Source: Alphaproteobacteria bacterium
GTDB lineage: Bacteria > Pseudomonadota > Alphaproteobacteria > Sphingomonadales > Sphingomonadaceae
DNA: 64,000 nucleotides
Assembly (NCBI GenBank): GCA_030424845.1
Contig: JAUHWC010000001.1
Coordinates: 849,047-913,046, forward strand
Reading direction: 5' to 3'
The position numbers and the translations under genes are program-made. The notes under the pieces were generated by a model. The model saw only the letters and a program-made list of their open reading frames with translations, was not told the origin of the DNA and searched no databases. Below, piece after piece: positions 19,516-28,173 of this stretch (positions are counted from its first letter, which is position 1; every line of letters starts with the position of its first letter).

Positions 19516-19547
19516 GGCGGGTGCTGGTCGCAGTGCCCGCCATTGTT
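19516..19547 (+). terminator. Hairpin terminator after clpP
   Basis: An 11-bp stem with two G-T pairs (GGCGGGTGCTG / CAGTGCCCGCC) closes a GTCG tetraloop and is followed by ATTGTTGTT. The rest of the 318-base clpP-clpX gap shows only the candidate promoter listed separately. Confidence 0.55.
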
Positions 19548-19718
19548 GTTCCGGTGCCATCGGGATCACGAAATCCGCCTGAAATCAGCATGAAAGCCGA
19601 ACGAACGGCACGGATTTGGCCAGCAACCTGCCGGTCATATCCCGGGCAGATTCTGTAGCATTTTGGCAACCTTGAACCTTCAGGCTGGATCAAGCCGTGG
19701 GATTTAGGCTCCATGCAA

Positions 19719-19746
19719 TTGATTATGTTCCAGCCCGCTATACATT
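19719..19746 (+). promoter_or_regulatory. Candidate sigma-70 promoter of clpX
   Basis: TTGATT (19719-19724), a 16-base spacer and TACATT (19741-19746), about 60 bases before the clpX ATG. This is the only reasonable -35/-10 pair seen in the AT-richer end of the clpP-clpX gap. Confidence 0.25.
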
Positions 19747-19807
19747 AGGCAGGCTGAATCATGCGCCCGCGGAATCTCCCGCATGAGTGGCGTGGCAGGC
19801 AAGGATT

Positions 19808-21079
19808 ATGACCAAATTGAGCGGTTCCGACAGCAAGAGCACCCTCTACTGCAGCTTCTGCGGCAAGTCCCAGCATGAGGTGCGCAAGCTGATTGCAGGC
19901 CCTACGGTATTCATATGCGATGAATGCGTGGAGCTGTGCAACGACATCATCCGCGAGGAAGCCAAGGGCGGCATCGCGGGCAAGAAGGATGGCCAGATCG
20001 CCACCCCGCACGAGATTTGCGACACCCTCAATGATTACGTGATCGGCCAGGACCGCGCCAAGCGCGTGCTCGCCGTGGCCGTGCACAACCACTACAAGCG
20101 CCTGCAACACTCCGGCAAGCAGGGCGATGTCGAACTGGCGAAGTCCAACATCCTGCTTGTCGGCCCCACCGGTTCAGGCAAGACGCTGCTGGCCCAGACG
20201 CTGGCGCGCACCTTCGACGTGCCCTTCACCATGGCGGATGCCACCACGCTGACCGAAGCCGGTTACGTGGGCGAGGACGTGGAGAACATCATCCTCAAGC
20301 TGCTGCAGGCTTCCGACTACAATGTCGAGAAGGCCCAGCACGGCATCGTCTACATTGACGAGATCGACAAGATCACCCGCAAGGCGGAAAACCCCTCCAT
20401 CACGCGTGACGTGTCAGGCGAAGGCGTGCAGCAGGCCCTGCTGAAGCTGATGGAAGGCACAACGGCTTCCGTGCCGCCGCAGGGTGGCCGCAAGCATCCG
20501 CAGCAGGAATTCCTGCAGGTGGATACCACCAACATCCTGTTCATCTGCGGCGGTGCTTTCGCCGGGCTTGAAAAGGTGATCGGTGACCGCTTGCAGAAGC
20601 GCTCCATCGGCTTCGGCGCCAATGTGTCGGACCCGAGCAAGGCGCGCATCGGTGAAATGCTGGAAAAGTGCGAGCCGGAAGACCTGCTGAAATTCGGCCT
20701 GATCCCCGAATTCGTCGGCCGCCTGCCGGTGATCGCGACGCTGCACGACCTTGACGAGGATGCGCTGGTCACGATCCTGAAGGAGCCGAAGAACGCGCTG
20801 GTCAAGCAGTACGCCAAGCTGTTCGAGCTGGAAGACGTGGACCTCACCTTCACGGACGAGGCGCTGTCCGAAATCGCCAAGAAGGCCATCAAGCGCAAGA
20901 CCGGCGCGCGCGGCCTGCGCTCGATCGTGGAAGGCCTGCTGCTCGACACGATGTTCGACCTGCCCAGCATGGACGGCATTTCCGAAGTGGTGGTGGACGC
21001 AGACGTCGTCTTGGGTCGCAAGGAACCCGTCCGCGTGATGGAAGGCAAGAAGGGCGACAAGAAGGAAGAAGCGGCTTAG
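19808..21079 (+). CDS. clpX: ATP-dependent Clp protease ATP-binding subunit ClpX
   Basis: AAA+ unfoldase that recognises substrates and threads them into ClpP. The protein is 423 residues from ATG 19808. The N-terminal C4 zinc finger (CSFC at 15-18 and CDEC at 37-40) binds adaptors and substrates. Walker A GPTGSGKT, pore loop GYVGEDVE, Walker B VYIDEIDK, and sensor-2 KTGARGLRS follow in the usual order. The in-frame upstream GTG at 19787 would add seven residues not seen in the family. It has the usual length for ClpX. Confidence 0.97.
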   Translation: MTKLSGSDSKSTLYCSFCGKSQHEVRKLIAGPTVFICDECVELCNDIIREEAKGGIAGKKDGQIATPHEICDTLNDYVIGQDRAKRVLAVAVHNHYKRLQHSGKQGDVELAKSNILLVGPTGSGKTLLAQTLARTFDVPFTMADATTLTEAGYVGEDVENIILKLLQASDYNVEKAQHGIVYIDEIDKITRKAENPSITRDVSGEGVQQALLKLMEGTTASVPPQGGRKHPQQEFLQVDTTNILFICGGAFAGLEKVIGDRLQKRSIGFGANVSDPSKARIGEMLEKCEPEDLLKFGLIPEFVGRLPVIATLHDLDEDALVTILKEPKNALVKQYAKLFELEDVDLTFTDEALSEIAKKAIKRKTGARGLRSIVEGLLLDTMFDLPSMDGISEVVVDADVVLGRKEPVRVMEGKKGDKKEEAA

Positions 21080-21101
21080 TTTTCTAGGCCCTCAAGCGCC
21101 G

Positions 21102-21120
21102 GGCGGCGGCATCCGCCGCC
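21102..21120. terminator. GC hairpin between clpX and the convergent GFA gene
   Basis: GGCGGCGG / CCGCCGCC, an 8-bp perfect stem with a CAT loop, followed by TTGGCTTTCC. The T-run is poor, so it is terminator-like only. Confidence 0.4.
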
Positions 21121-21210
21121 TTGGCTTTCCTCGCAAAAGCTCGGGCGGCCGGTCGGCCTTGCGGACCTTTGGTCCGTTTGGTTCTGCGCCTCCCCGCTTG
21201 TCCGGTCTGG

Positions 21211-21705
21211 CTAACCCTCGCCCGCTTTCCTCCGCGCCGCCAGCGCGCCCAGCCGCGCGCAGCTCTCTTCTCTCAGCACTTCGTTGAAGTCGTAATACTG
21301 CTCGAAATGCGGGATGCCTTCGGGCAGCGGGACCCAAGGCATCTTGCTTTCGGTGAAGATCACCACGTCAGGTGTCACGCTGTCGGGATCATCCAGCGTG
21401 CCGCCGCGCACGCCTGCCGCCAGCGTGCCGAGCCGTGCGTAATGGCTCCAGATCGCGGTGCCGCATCTTGAGCAGCGCCGCGTGGTGTGGATCGCGCCGC
21501 TGCCGCCGGGCAGCTGGTGATCGGTGAAGTCGCCTTGCAGCAGTTCCAGCCGCTCGCTTTCGATGAAGACATTGACCACGCTGGTGGAGCCGGTCTGCTG
21601 CTGGCACAGGCGGCAGTGGCAATTGTGGACCATGATCGGTTCGCCCGTCATGCGGTAGCGCACATGGCCGCAGCCGCAGCCGCCTTCGCGGATTGTCTCG
21701 CTCAT
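21211..21705 (-). CDS. GFA/CENP-V family zinc protein
   Basis: A 164-residue member of the GFA fold (glutathione-dependent formaldehyde-activating enzyme family). The zinc-site cysteines are seen as GGCGCGHVRY, HNCHCRLCQ and RRCSRCGTAIW, in the family's order and spacing. Most proteins of this family have no proven substrate, and nothing nearby points to formaldehyde metabolism. Its ATG (21705) overlaps the stop of the upstream polysaccharide deacetylase gene as ATGA, so it is the last gene of the mtgA-CDF-deacetylase-GFA minus-strand cluster. Confidence 0.85.
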   Translation of the reverse strand: MSETIREGGCGCGHVRYRMTGEPIMVHNCHCRLCQQQTGSTSVVNVFIESERLELLQGDFTDHQLPGGSGAIHTTRRCSRCGTAIWSHYARLGTLAAGVRGGTLDDPDSVTPDVVIFTESKMPWVPLPEGIPHFEQYYDFNEVLREESCARLGALAARRKAGEG

Positions 21706-22433
21706 TCTCGCATCTCCCCTTCCAGCGCCAGCAATTCGGACACGGTCACCATGCGATAGCCGCGCTCCTTCAATCCCGCGGCAATGATCGGGAATGCCTT
21801 GCTGATGATCTCGCGGTGATAATACATCGGGTGCATCAGGATGATCGAGCCGGGCTTGACCCGTTCAAGGATGTGGTCCGCATAGGCCTGGGGGTCCTCC
21901 AGGCGAAAGGGTTCCTCGACATCCCATGTGATGGTGCGATAGCCGGCCGCATCCACCGCCCAGGGCAAGCCGACAAGCCGCCTTCCATAGGGCGGGCGGA
22001 ACAGTGTGGGCTGCGCGACTCCTTCGGCCCGCAGCAAGGCGTCGGTCCTCTCGACCTCTTCCCTGTAGGTGGCTGGCAAGCGACCCACGAGCCTGCGGTG
22101 GGTGTAGCTGTGATTGCCCAGTTCATGGCCTGCATCCAGGATCTTGCGGGCAAGGCCCGGGTGTTCCTCCATCACCTCACCCACGAGGAAGAAGGTGCCC
22201 TTGACCTGTTCGCGTTCGAGCAGCGGCAGGATCATGTCCACGCCTTCCGGGACAGGTCCATCGTCAAAGGTGAGCGCCACGACGCGTTGATCGGTCTCCA
22301 CCCGGCAATGAAGTTCGCCGATCAACTGGAAGCAGGGAAGCGAGGAAAGACGCCAGAGGCCGATGGCCAGCACGACCAGGGCAGCCGCCGCGATTGCCAG
22401 GTTGCGCAGCAGCCTCAGCCGCACTCCGCGCAC
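21702..22433 (-). CDS. Polysaccharide deacetylase family protein
   Basis: NodB-homology carbohydrate esterase (CE4) of 243 residues. A single N-terminal hydrophobic segment (about residues 10-28) should anchor or export it. The CE4 motifs are present: TFDDGP (motif 1, metal Asp and catalytic Asp), HELGNHSYTH (motif 2, metal His pair) and RPPYGR (motif 3). The likely role is deacetylation of peptidoglycan or another N-acetylated glycan, which agrees with mtgA at the head of the cluster. It overlaps the preceding CDF gene by 19 bases and the following GFA gene by 4. Confidence 0.86.
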   Translation of the reverse strand: MRGVRLRLLRNLAIAAAALVVLAIGLWRLSSLPCFQLIGELHCRVETDQRVVALTFDDGPVPEGVDMILPLLEREQVKGTFFLVGEVMEEHPGLARKILDAGHELGNHSYTHRRLVGRLPATYREEVERTDALLRAEGVAQPTLFRPPYGRRLVGLPWAVDAAGYRTITWDVEEPFRLEDPQAYADHILERVKPGSIILMHPMYYHREIISKAFPIIAAGLKERGYRMVTVSELLALEGEMRE

Positions 22434-23350
22434 CCGCCATTGCGTGCCTGTTCCACCTGCACGGTTGCATGGCCGATGCCGTGGTGATGATCCAGCTCAT
22501 GCGCAATCTCGCGCAGGAAGGCATCGCCGGGATGGCCTGCCGGCATGACAAGGTGTGCGGTGAGTGCCGTCTCGGTGGTGCTCATCGGCCAGATGTGCAG
22601 GTCATGCACCGCCTCCACGCCATCGAGGCCGCACAGATATTCGCGCACCGCGCTCTCGCTGACATTGTCGGGCACTGCCAGCAGGCCCATCTTCACGCTG
22701 TCCTTGAGCAGGCCCCAGGTGCCCCAGGCGATCACCGCCACGATCACCAGGCTGACCAGCGGATCGATCAGCACCGCGCCTGTCAGCAGGATGGCGATGC
22801 CCGCCAGCACCACGCCCACGGAAACCAGCGCGTCTGCCGCCATGTGCAGGTAGGCACCGCGGATGTTGATGTCGTGCTTGCGCCCGCCCATGAACAAGAG
22901 GGCCGTTGCCGTGTTGATCACGATGCCGACGCCCGCCACCCAGATCATGGTCCACCCTTCCGGCTCCACCGGATCGATCAGGCGGTGTATCGTCTCGAAC
23001 AGGATCGCCCCGATAGCCACCAGCAGCAGCATGGCATTGGCAAGGGCTGCAAGGATGGTCGAGCTTTTCAGGCCATAGGTAAACCGCCGGGATGGTGGCC
23101 GCCTGGCCGCGATGCTGGCCCCCCAGGCGATGAGCAGCGCCAACACGTCCGACAGGTTGTGCCCGGCATCGGCCACCAGAGCCATCGAACCGGAGAGGAT
23201 GCCGAACACAGCCTCGACAATCACGAAGCCGGTATTGAGCACCACCCCGATGGCAAAGGCAGGCCCGAAATCCTTGGGCGCATGGCTGTGGCCCGGACCG
23301 TGGTGATGCCCGTGCCCTGACCCGTGCGAATGTGAGTGCCCCAACCCCAT
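22415..23350 (-). CDS. Cation diffusion facilitator family transporter
   Basis: Zn2+/Co2+/Cd2+:H+ antiporter of the inner membrane, 311 residues. A very His-rich N-terminus (HSHSHGSGHGHHHGPGHSH) precedes six transmembrane helices. Helix 2 holds ADAGHNLSD and helix 5 HMAADALVS; these supply the HxxxD/DxxxD-type metal sites of the family. The cytoplasmic C-terminal domain ends with a His/Cys-containing tail. It starts 5 bases after mtgA ends on the same strand. It is unrelated in position to the metal island at the other end of the window, so it is probably the housekeeping zinc exporter. Confidence 0.9.
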   Translation of the reverse strand: MGLGHSHSHGSGHGHHHGPGHSHAPKDFGPAFAIGVVLNTGFVIVEAVFGILSGSMALVADAGHNLSDVLALLIAWGASIAARRPPSRRFTYGLKSSTILAALANAMLLLVAIGAILFETIHRLIDPVEPEGWTMIWVAGVGIVINTATALLFMGGRKHDINIRGAYLHMAADALVSVGVVLAGIAILLTGAVLIDPLVSLVIVAVIAWGTWGLLKDSVKMGLLAVPDNVSESAVREYLCGLDGVEAVHDLHIWPMSTTETALTAHLVMPAGHPGDAFLREIAHELDHHHGIGHATVQVEQARNGGCAECG

Positions 23351-23355
23351 ATGGC

Positions 23356-24027
23356 CTATTCGTAGACGCAGGAATCGAGCCCGTTACGCCTTACCACGCC
23401 GATCCTTGCCTCGATGGTGTTGCCATAACGGCGCGTGAAGCCTGTGGGATTGACCACGGCGCGGGTCTTGGGGCTAGGCAGGGCGGCGGCCATGCGGCTG
23501 GCCTCGTCGCGCGTCAGGCGGGCGGCGGAATGATCGAAATAGCGCCATGCGCCCGCTTCCACGCCATATGTCCCGATGCCCGTTTCGGCGACATTGAGGT
23601 AGACTTCCATGATCCGCCGCTTGTCCCAGATCGTCTCGATCAGGAAGGTGAACCAGGCCTCCAGCCCCTTGCGGAACCAGCCGCCACCTTGCCACAGGAA
23701 GACGTTCTTGGCGGTCTGCTGGCTGATGGTGGAGGCCCCGCGCTGGCGGCCACCTTCGGCGGCCTCCTCCAGCGCATCCTCGATCGCCTCGACATCGAAA
23801 CCGTCATGGCTGCAGAACTTGGAATCCTCCGCCGCGATCACCGCGGAGACCATGTTGCGGTCGATGCTGGAAAGCGATTCCCAGTCCCGCGTCACAGGGT
23901 TTTCGTCCAGCAACATGGTGGCGGTGTAGGTGACCGGCACGAAGCGGAACAGCACCACCAGCACGATGCTGAGGCTGACGAAGATCAGCGCCGCTTTCGC
24001 GATCCAGAGGGCAATACGGGAGACCAT
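23356..24027 (-). CDS. mtgA: Monofunctional peptidoglycan glycosyltransferase
   Basis: GT51 transglycosylase that polymerises lipid II into glycan strands without a transpeptidase domain; 223 residues. One N-terminal transmembrane helix (about residues 9-30) anchors it in the inner membrane. The GT51 motifs are visible: AAEDSKFCSHDGFD (catalytic Glu), GASTISQQTAKN, and KRRIMEVYLNVAETG. It is the first gene of a minus-strand cluster with the CDF, deacetylase and GFA genes; two of the four act on cell-wall glycans. Confidence 0.93.
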   Translation of the reverse strand: MVSRIALWIAKAALIFVSLSIVLVVLFRFVPVTYTATMLLDENPVTRDWESLSSIDRNMVSAVIAAEDSKFCSHDGFDVEAIEDALEEAAEGGRQRGASTISQQTAKNVFLWQGGGWFRKGLEAWFTFLIETIWDKRRIMEVYLNVAETGIGTYGVEAGAWRYFDHSAARLTRDEASRMAAALPSPKTRAVVNPTGFTRRYGNTIEARIGVVRRNGLDSCVYE

Positions 24028-24091
24028 TTCATCCCCTGTTTACAGCGCCGTGATCGCAAGGGAAAGCGCCAGCGCATGAGCAGGACGCCAA

Positions 24092-24120
24092 CAAAAAGGG
24101 GCAGCCGCAGCCGCCCCTTC
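24092..24120 (-). terminator. Rho-independent terminator of rpoH
   Basis: Read on the minus strand: AAGGGGC, 10-base loop, GCCCCTT, then TTTTGT. It lies between the rpoH stop (24147) and the mtgA start (24027), so it separates rpoH from the mtgA cluster. Confidence 0.75.
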
Positions 24121-24146
24121 TGTGTCAACCGGTCGTTTGCCCCGCC

Positions 24147-25049
24147 TCACGCGGGGACCGGCATCAGCTTCTCACCGGCAATGCGGTGCATCGCCTTCTG
24201 CAGCTTTTCAAAGGCCCGTACCTCGATCTGGCGGATGCGTTCGCGGCTCACGTCGTAAACCTGCGAAAGCTCTTCCAGCGTTTGCGGATTGTCCTTCAGC
24301 CGTCGTTCGGTGAGGATGTGCTTCTCGCGATCATTGAGCGCGGCCATCGCCTCCACCAGCATCTCGCGGCGCAGCTCTGCCTCTTCGGCATCGGCCACGA
24401 CCACGTCCTGCAGGGGACGATCATCGGTCAGCCAGTCCTGCCATTCGCCGGAGCCTTCCTCGCCATTGCGCATCTGCACGTTCAGCGAGCCGTCACCGCC
24501 CATCATCATGCGGCGGTTCATGTTGACGACTTCCTGTTCCGGAACGCCCAGGTCAGTGGCGATCTTCGTCACCTCTTCCGGGGTCAGGTCGGTATCGTCA
24601 TAGGCTTCCAGCTGCTTCTTCATCCGGCGCAGGTTGAAGAACAGCTTCTTCTGCGCGGCGGTGGTGCCCATCTTCACGAGCGACCAGCTGCGCAGGATGA
24701 ATTCCTGGATGGAGGCCTTGATCCACCACATTGCATAGGTGGCGAGGCGGAAGCCACGATCGGGCTCGAACTTCTTCACGCCCTGCATCAGGCCGACATT
24801 GCCCTCGGAAATCAGGTCGCTCACCGGCAGGCCATAGCCGCGATAGCCCATGGCGATCTTGGCAACCAGGCGCAGGTGGGACGTCACCAGCTGAGCCGCG
24901 GCGTCAGCATCCTCATGCTCGCGGTAACGCACCGCCAGCATGTATTCCTGCTCCGCCGTCAGCACGGGGAATTTCTTGATTTCGGCCAGATAGCGGTTGA
25001 GGCTCTGCTCACCACTCAGCGCTGGCACACTCGGTCGATTGTTGCTCAC
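24147..25049 (-). CDS. rpoH: RNA polymerase heat-shock sigma factor RpoH
   Basis: Sigma-32 family factor of 300 residues that directs transcription of heat-shock genes. Region 2 holds the RpoH box-like QRKLFFNLR variant QKKLFFNLRRMKK (after SWSLVKMGTTAA), preceded by RLATYAMWWIKASIQEFIL. Region 4 ends in SRERIRQIEVRAFEKLQKAM. The start is GTG at 25049 (VSNNRPSVPALS), chosen because GGGAAG lies just upstream and the length then matches the family; an ATG 24 codons further up would add non-family sequence. Confidence 0.95.
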   Translation of the reverse strand: MSNNRPSVPALSGEQSLNRYLAEIKKFPVLTAEQEYMLAVRYREHEDADAAAQLVTSHLRLVAKIAMGYRGYGLPVSDLISEGNVGLMQGVKKFEPDRGFRLATYAMWWIKASIQEFILRSWSLVKMGTTAAQKKLFFNLRRMKKQLEAYDDTDLTPEEVTKIATDLGVPEQEVVNMNRRMMMGGDGSLNVQMRNGEEGSGEWQDWLTDDRPLQDVVVADAEEAELRREMLVEAMAALNDREKHILTERRLKDNPQTLEELSQVYDVSRERIRQIEVRAFEKLQKAMHRIAGEKLMPVPA

Positions 25050-25170
25050 TACTTCCCTTACCTTTCTTTCGTCGACCGCATCTTGCAGGCCCCTGATGGG
25101 CACCCGACCATTTGCAGCCACATATTGGTTCAGTCTTTATAGCCGAACACAGCACCAGATAGGACGCATT

Positions 25171-26124
25171 TCATCGATTGGAATGACTACATTCGTCGAT
25201 TAGTTCCCGCATATCTGCAGGCAATTCGCTGCTGAAGCGCAGGAAGTTACCGCCAACGGGGTGTGCGAACCCCAGATTCGCGGCGTGGAGGGCTTGCCGT
25301 TCAAATCCCAACTTCTTGAGAACAGGGCAAATTTTTGCATTCGGGCGTCCATATGCTGGATCTCCCAATAGCGCATTGCCGATTGACGCAAGGTGAACCC
25401 GGACCTGGTGCGTTCGCCCTGTTTCAAGCCGGCATTCCACCAAGGCGCAGCCATCCAGCCGCTCGAGCGTGTGATAGTGCGTTACCGCATGTTTCCCGCG
25501 GCTGGATTCGGGCGAAAGCACCGCCATCTTCTTGCGATTCGCGTCCGACCGGCCGATCCTTGTGCTGATCGTGCCCGAGGGCGGGTTCGGATGGCCGTTG
25601 CACACCGCGAGATAGCGCCGCTCTATCGAATGGTCGGCAAACTGCCTTGCCAGCCCTTCATGCGCCTTGTCGCTCTTGGCCACCACCAGCAGGCCGGAGG
25701 TATCCTTGTCGATCCGGTGGACGATGCCCGGCCGCGCCACCCCGCCAATGCCGGAAAGCTGCCCCCGGCAATGATGCAGCAGCGCATTCACCAGCGTGCC
25801 ATCCGGGTTGCCGGCAGCAGGATGCACCACCATGCCGGCAGGCTTGTCCACCACGATCAGGTGCTCGTCCTCATAGACGACCGTGATGGGGATATCCTGT
25901 GGAAGAGCCTGTGGATTATCCGGGGGTGTAATGTGGACCAAAAAGCTCGACCCAACTTGAACTTTGGCCGAGGGGCTGCTGGCTGTTTTCCCGTCGATTT
26001 CCACGTCACCGGCAGAAATCAGCGCTTTCACACGCTCGCGCGACAATTGCGTGGCATCAGCCAGGACCTTGTCCAGCCGCCCGGCCTTATCCACAGTGCC
26101 AGAAAGGGTCTTTGCCTCACTCAT
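25171..26124 (-). CDS. RluA/RluD family 23S rRNA pseudouridine synthase
   Basis: Pseudouridine synthase of 317 residues. An N-terminal S4 RNA-binding domain (about residues 15-75, with GRLDKVLADATQLSRERVKALI) precedes the catalytic domain. The catalytic aspartate lies in VHRIDKDTSGLLV, the RluA-family signature, and RTHQVRVHL is present further on. The size and S4 domain favour RluD, which modifies helix 69 of 23S rRNA, over RluA. Its ATG (26122-26124) overlaps or abuts the divergent M67 peptidase start, leaving almost no intergenic promoter space. Confidence 0.9.
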   Translation of the reverse strand: MSEAKTLSGTVDKAGRLDKVLADATQLSRERVKALISAGDVEIDGKTASSPSAKVQVGSSFLVHITPPDNPQALPQDIPITVVYEDEHLIVVDKPAGMVVHPAAGNPDGTLVNALLHHCRGQLSGIGGVARPGIVHRIDKDTSGLLVVAKSDKAHEGLARQFADHSIERRYLAVCNGHPNPPSGTISTRIGRSDANRKKMAVLSPESSRGKHAVTHYHTLERLDGCALVECRLETGRTHQVRVHLASIGNALLGDPAYGRPNAKICPVLKKLGFERQALHAANLGFAHPVGGNFLRFSSELPADMRELIDECSHSNR

Positions 26125-26140
26125 GATAGGTGCATGGGCA

Positions 26141-26539
26141 ATGTCGATACGCGTGACAAGCTCTGTTCTGGCTCAACTGGCCCGCGAAACCCGCGAGGCC
26201 TTGCCGCACGAATGCTGCGGCATCCTGTTGGGCAAGGATGCGCGCATCACCGCAATCGCCCCTGCGCGCAATATCCATCCGCAGCCCGAGACGCATTTCG
26301 AAATCGATCGGCAGGTGCTGATCGACGCGCATCGCGCATCGCGCGGTGGTGGTCCGCAGGTGCTGGGCTATTACCACTCGCACCCGTCATCCGCGCCCGA
26401 ACCTTCGGCCACGGACAAGGCCATGGCCGCATTCGATGGCAGCATCTGGGCCATTGTCGGCATGGCCGGCGACATAACGTTCTGGAAAGACGGCGAGGCC
26501 GGCTTCATCCCCCTTCCCTACCAGCTTGAACAAGCCTAA
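26141..26539 (+). CDS. M67 (JAMM) family metallopeptidase
   Basis: A 132-residue JAB1/MPN-type metalloprotease. The zinc site is complete: an early Glu in PHECCGILLG and the HxHPx(6)SxxD motif in HSHPSSAPEPSATD. Bacterial relatives act with small ubiquitin-like sulfur carriers or in cysteine/siderophore biosynthesis, but no such gene is adjacent. ATG 26141 (MSIRVTSS) is preferred; an in-frame ATG at 26123 would add MIGAWA and overlap the divergent pseudouridine synthase start. Confidence 0.82.
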   Translation: MSIRVTSSVLAQLARETREALPHECCGILLGKDARITAIAPARNIHPQPETHFEIDRQVLIDAHRASRGGGPQVLGYYHSHPSSAPEPSATDKAMAAFDGSIWAIVGMAGDITFWKDGEAGFIPLPYQLEQA

Positions 26540-26628
26540 TCGGCGCCCATGACAGCGCTTCGCAAATGCCTGATCGCACCTTACGCAAGGGCAGCGATTG
26601 GCAGCGAAGCATTTTTCGCCCTAGAACA

Positions 26629-26646
26629 GTGTTCCATGTGTTCCAT
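26629..26646 (+). repeat. Dispersed motif copy 2, upstream of chpT
   Basis: GTGTTCCATGTGTTCCAT, one base different from the copy at 2641-2658. Here the left flank makes GAACAGTGTTC, an 11-base palindrome. It lies 45 bases before the chpT ATG. Confidence 0.55.
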
Positions 26647-26690
26647 GCCATGCCTGTTTGCAGGCGAGCAGGAACGATCCAGAGGATGTG

Positions 26691-27350
26691 ATGACCGCCA
26701 ATTCCCAGCTTGACCTTGCCGCCCTGCTTTGTTCGCGCCTGTGCCATGACCTGCTCAGCCCGGTCGGTGCGATCAACAACGGGCTGGAACTGCTTGCTGA
26801 CGAAAAAGACCCGGAAATGCGCCAGCGCTGCCTCGAACTGCTCGAGCAGAGCGCGCGCACCAGCGCCAACAAGCTGAAGTTCTTCCGCCTTGCCTTCGGT
26901 GCCGCCGGCGGCTTCGGCGAAATGGTCCCCAGCGAGGAGCCGCAGCAACTGATCACGGCGCTGGTGGATGCCAATGACAGGCTTTCCCTGGAATGGGCGA
27001 TGAGCGAAGCCAAGCTGGCGAAACCTGCCGTCAAAGTGCTGCTGAACCTCGCCGCAATCGGCATCGATGCCCTGGTGCGCGGCGGCGAATTGAAGGTCGG
27101 CGCGGAAACGCGCGGCGGGCAGACCGAGATCGTCATCGCCGCTACCGGCAAGAAGGTGGTGTTCGACGAGACAATCGGCGCCGCGCTCAATGGCAAGCTG
27201 GCAACAGCGGAACTTTCCGGCCGCACCGCACCTGCGCACATGGTCCACCTGCTGCTGCAGGACGAAGGCGGCAGGATCCAGGTCGCCCATGCCGAAGATC
27301 GCCTGATCATCGGTGTCACCATGTCAGCGCCGGAAGGCCTGATCGGATGA
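26691..27350 (+). CDS. chpT: ChpT-like histidine phosphotransferase
   Basis: Phosphotransfer protein of the alphaproteobacterial CckA-ChpT-CtrA cell-cycle relay, 219 residues. The phosphorylatable His is in SRLCHDLLSPVGAINNGLEL, the family's DHp-helix signature. The second half is a degenerate ATPase-like domain that has lost the nucleotide-binding motifs, as in ChpT. The start at ATG 26691 (MTANSQLDL) is supported by GAGGATGTG just upstream; an earlier in-frame ATG at 26658 lacks such a site. cckA, ctrA and cpdR are not in this window. A muramoyl amidase gene follows 16 bases later. Confidence 0.88.
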   Translation: MTANSQLDLAALLCSRLCHDLLSPVGAINNGLELLADEKDPEMRQRCLELLEQSARTSANKLKFFRLAFGAAGGFGEMVPSEEPQQLITALVDANDRLSLEWAMSEAKLAKPAVKVLLNLAAIGIDALVRGGELKVGAETRGGQTEIVIAATGKKVVFDETIGAALNGKLATAELSGRTAPAHMVHLLLQDEGGRIQVAHAEDRLIIGVTMSAPEGLIG

Positions 27351-27366
27351 CGGAGGCGGCGCGCTG

Positions 27367-28089
27367 ATGCCTGATAGCTTCGGCTCCGACCCGCTGGTCC
27401 ATCGCGAGATCGCCTCGCCCAACTGGAACGAGCGCAAGGCGCCGATCAGCATGGTGGTGCTGCACTATACCGAAATGAAGCCGGTCGAGAGTGCGATAGA
27501 GCGCATGTGCGATCCGCACGCCGAAGTCAGCGCACATTACTGCATCACCGAAGAAGGCGAGGTGATCCGCCTGGTGCCCGAAGACAAGCGGGCCTGGCAT
27601 GCCGGCCGCTCGTACTGGCGCGGGCAGAAGGATGTGAACTCGGCCAGCATCGGCATCGAACTGGACCATCCCGGCCATGCCTTGGGCTATCGTGAATTTG
27701 CGGAAAGCCAGATCGAGGCGCTGCTGCCGCTGCTGGACCGGATCGTGAAGACCTATGACATCGCACGGGCCAATGTGGTGGCGCATTCCGACATTGCCCC
27801 TGCGCGCAAGATCGACCCGGGCGAGCTGTTCCCGTGGGACAGGCTGGCGCGCTGCAAGCTGTGCCTTCCCCGACCGGAAAAGCTGCAACTGGGCGATCCG
27901 TTCGACAATGACGGGGCCTTCTACCTCGCGCTGGAACGCTTCGGCTATGACATAACCGATGGCCGCAAGGCAGTGGAGGCGTTCCAGCGGCGTTGGCGGC
28001 CCGAACGCATCGACGGCGAGATCGATGGCGAGATCCGCGCGATCCTGTTCCAACTGCTCTTGGATCGGGACAGGGGAATTGCGCGCTAG
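27367..28089 (+). CDS. N-acetylmuramoyl-L-alanine amidase (AmiD/Amidase_2 type)
   Basis: Zinc amidase that cleaves the lactyl-amide bond between MurNAc and the stem peptide; 240 residues. The Amidase_2 core has VVLHYTE (first zinc His), SAHYCITEEGEV, WHAGRSYW, SIGIELDHPGH and VVAHSDIAPARKIDPG (second zinc His and the DPG end). A short C-terminal domain (about residues 180-235) resembles the peptidoglycan-binding fold. No signal peptide is visible, so it may recycle muropeptides in the cytoplasm, as AmpD does. It follows chpT by 16 bases. Confidence 0.9.
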   Translation: MPDSFGSDPLVHREIASPNWNERKAPISMVVLHYTEMKPVESAIERMCDPHAEVSAHYCITEEGEVIRLVPEDKRAWHAGRSYWRGQKDVNSASIGIELDHPGHALGYREFAESQIEALLPLLDRIVKTYDIARANVVAHSDIAPARKIDPGELFPWDRLARCKLCLPRPEKLQLGDPFDNDGAFYLALERFGYDITDGRKAVEAFQRRWRPERIDGEIDGEIRAILFQLLLDRDRGIAR

Positions 28090-28173
28090 TCTCCGGATTC
28101 GGATTCTGCCGCATTTGGAGCTATCCTGCTGCCACGCCTGCAAAAAGGCGATCGTGGGGAAGGGATAGTTCAA

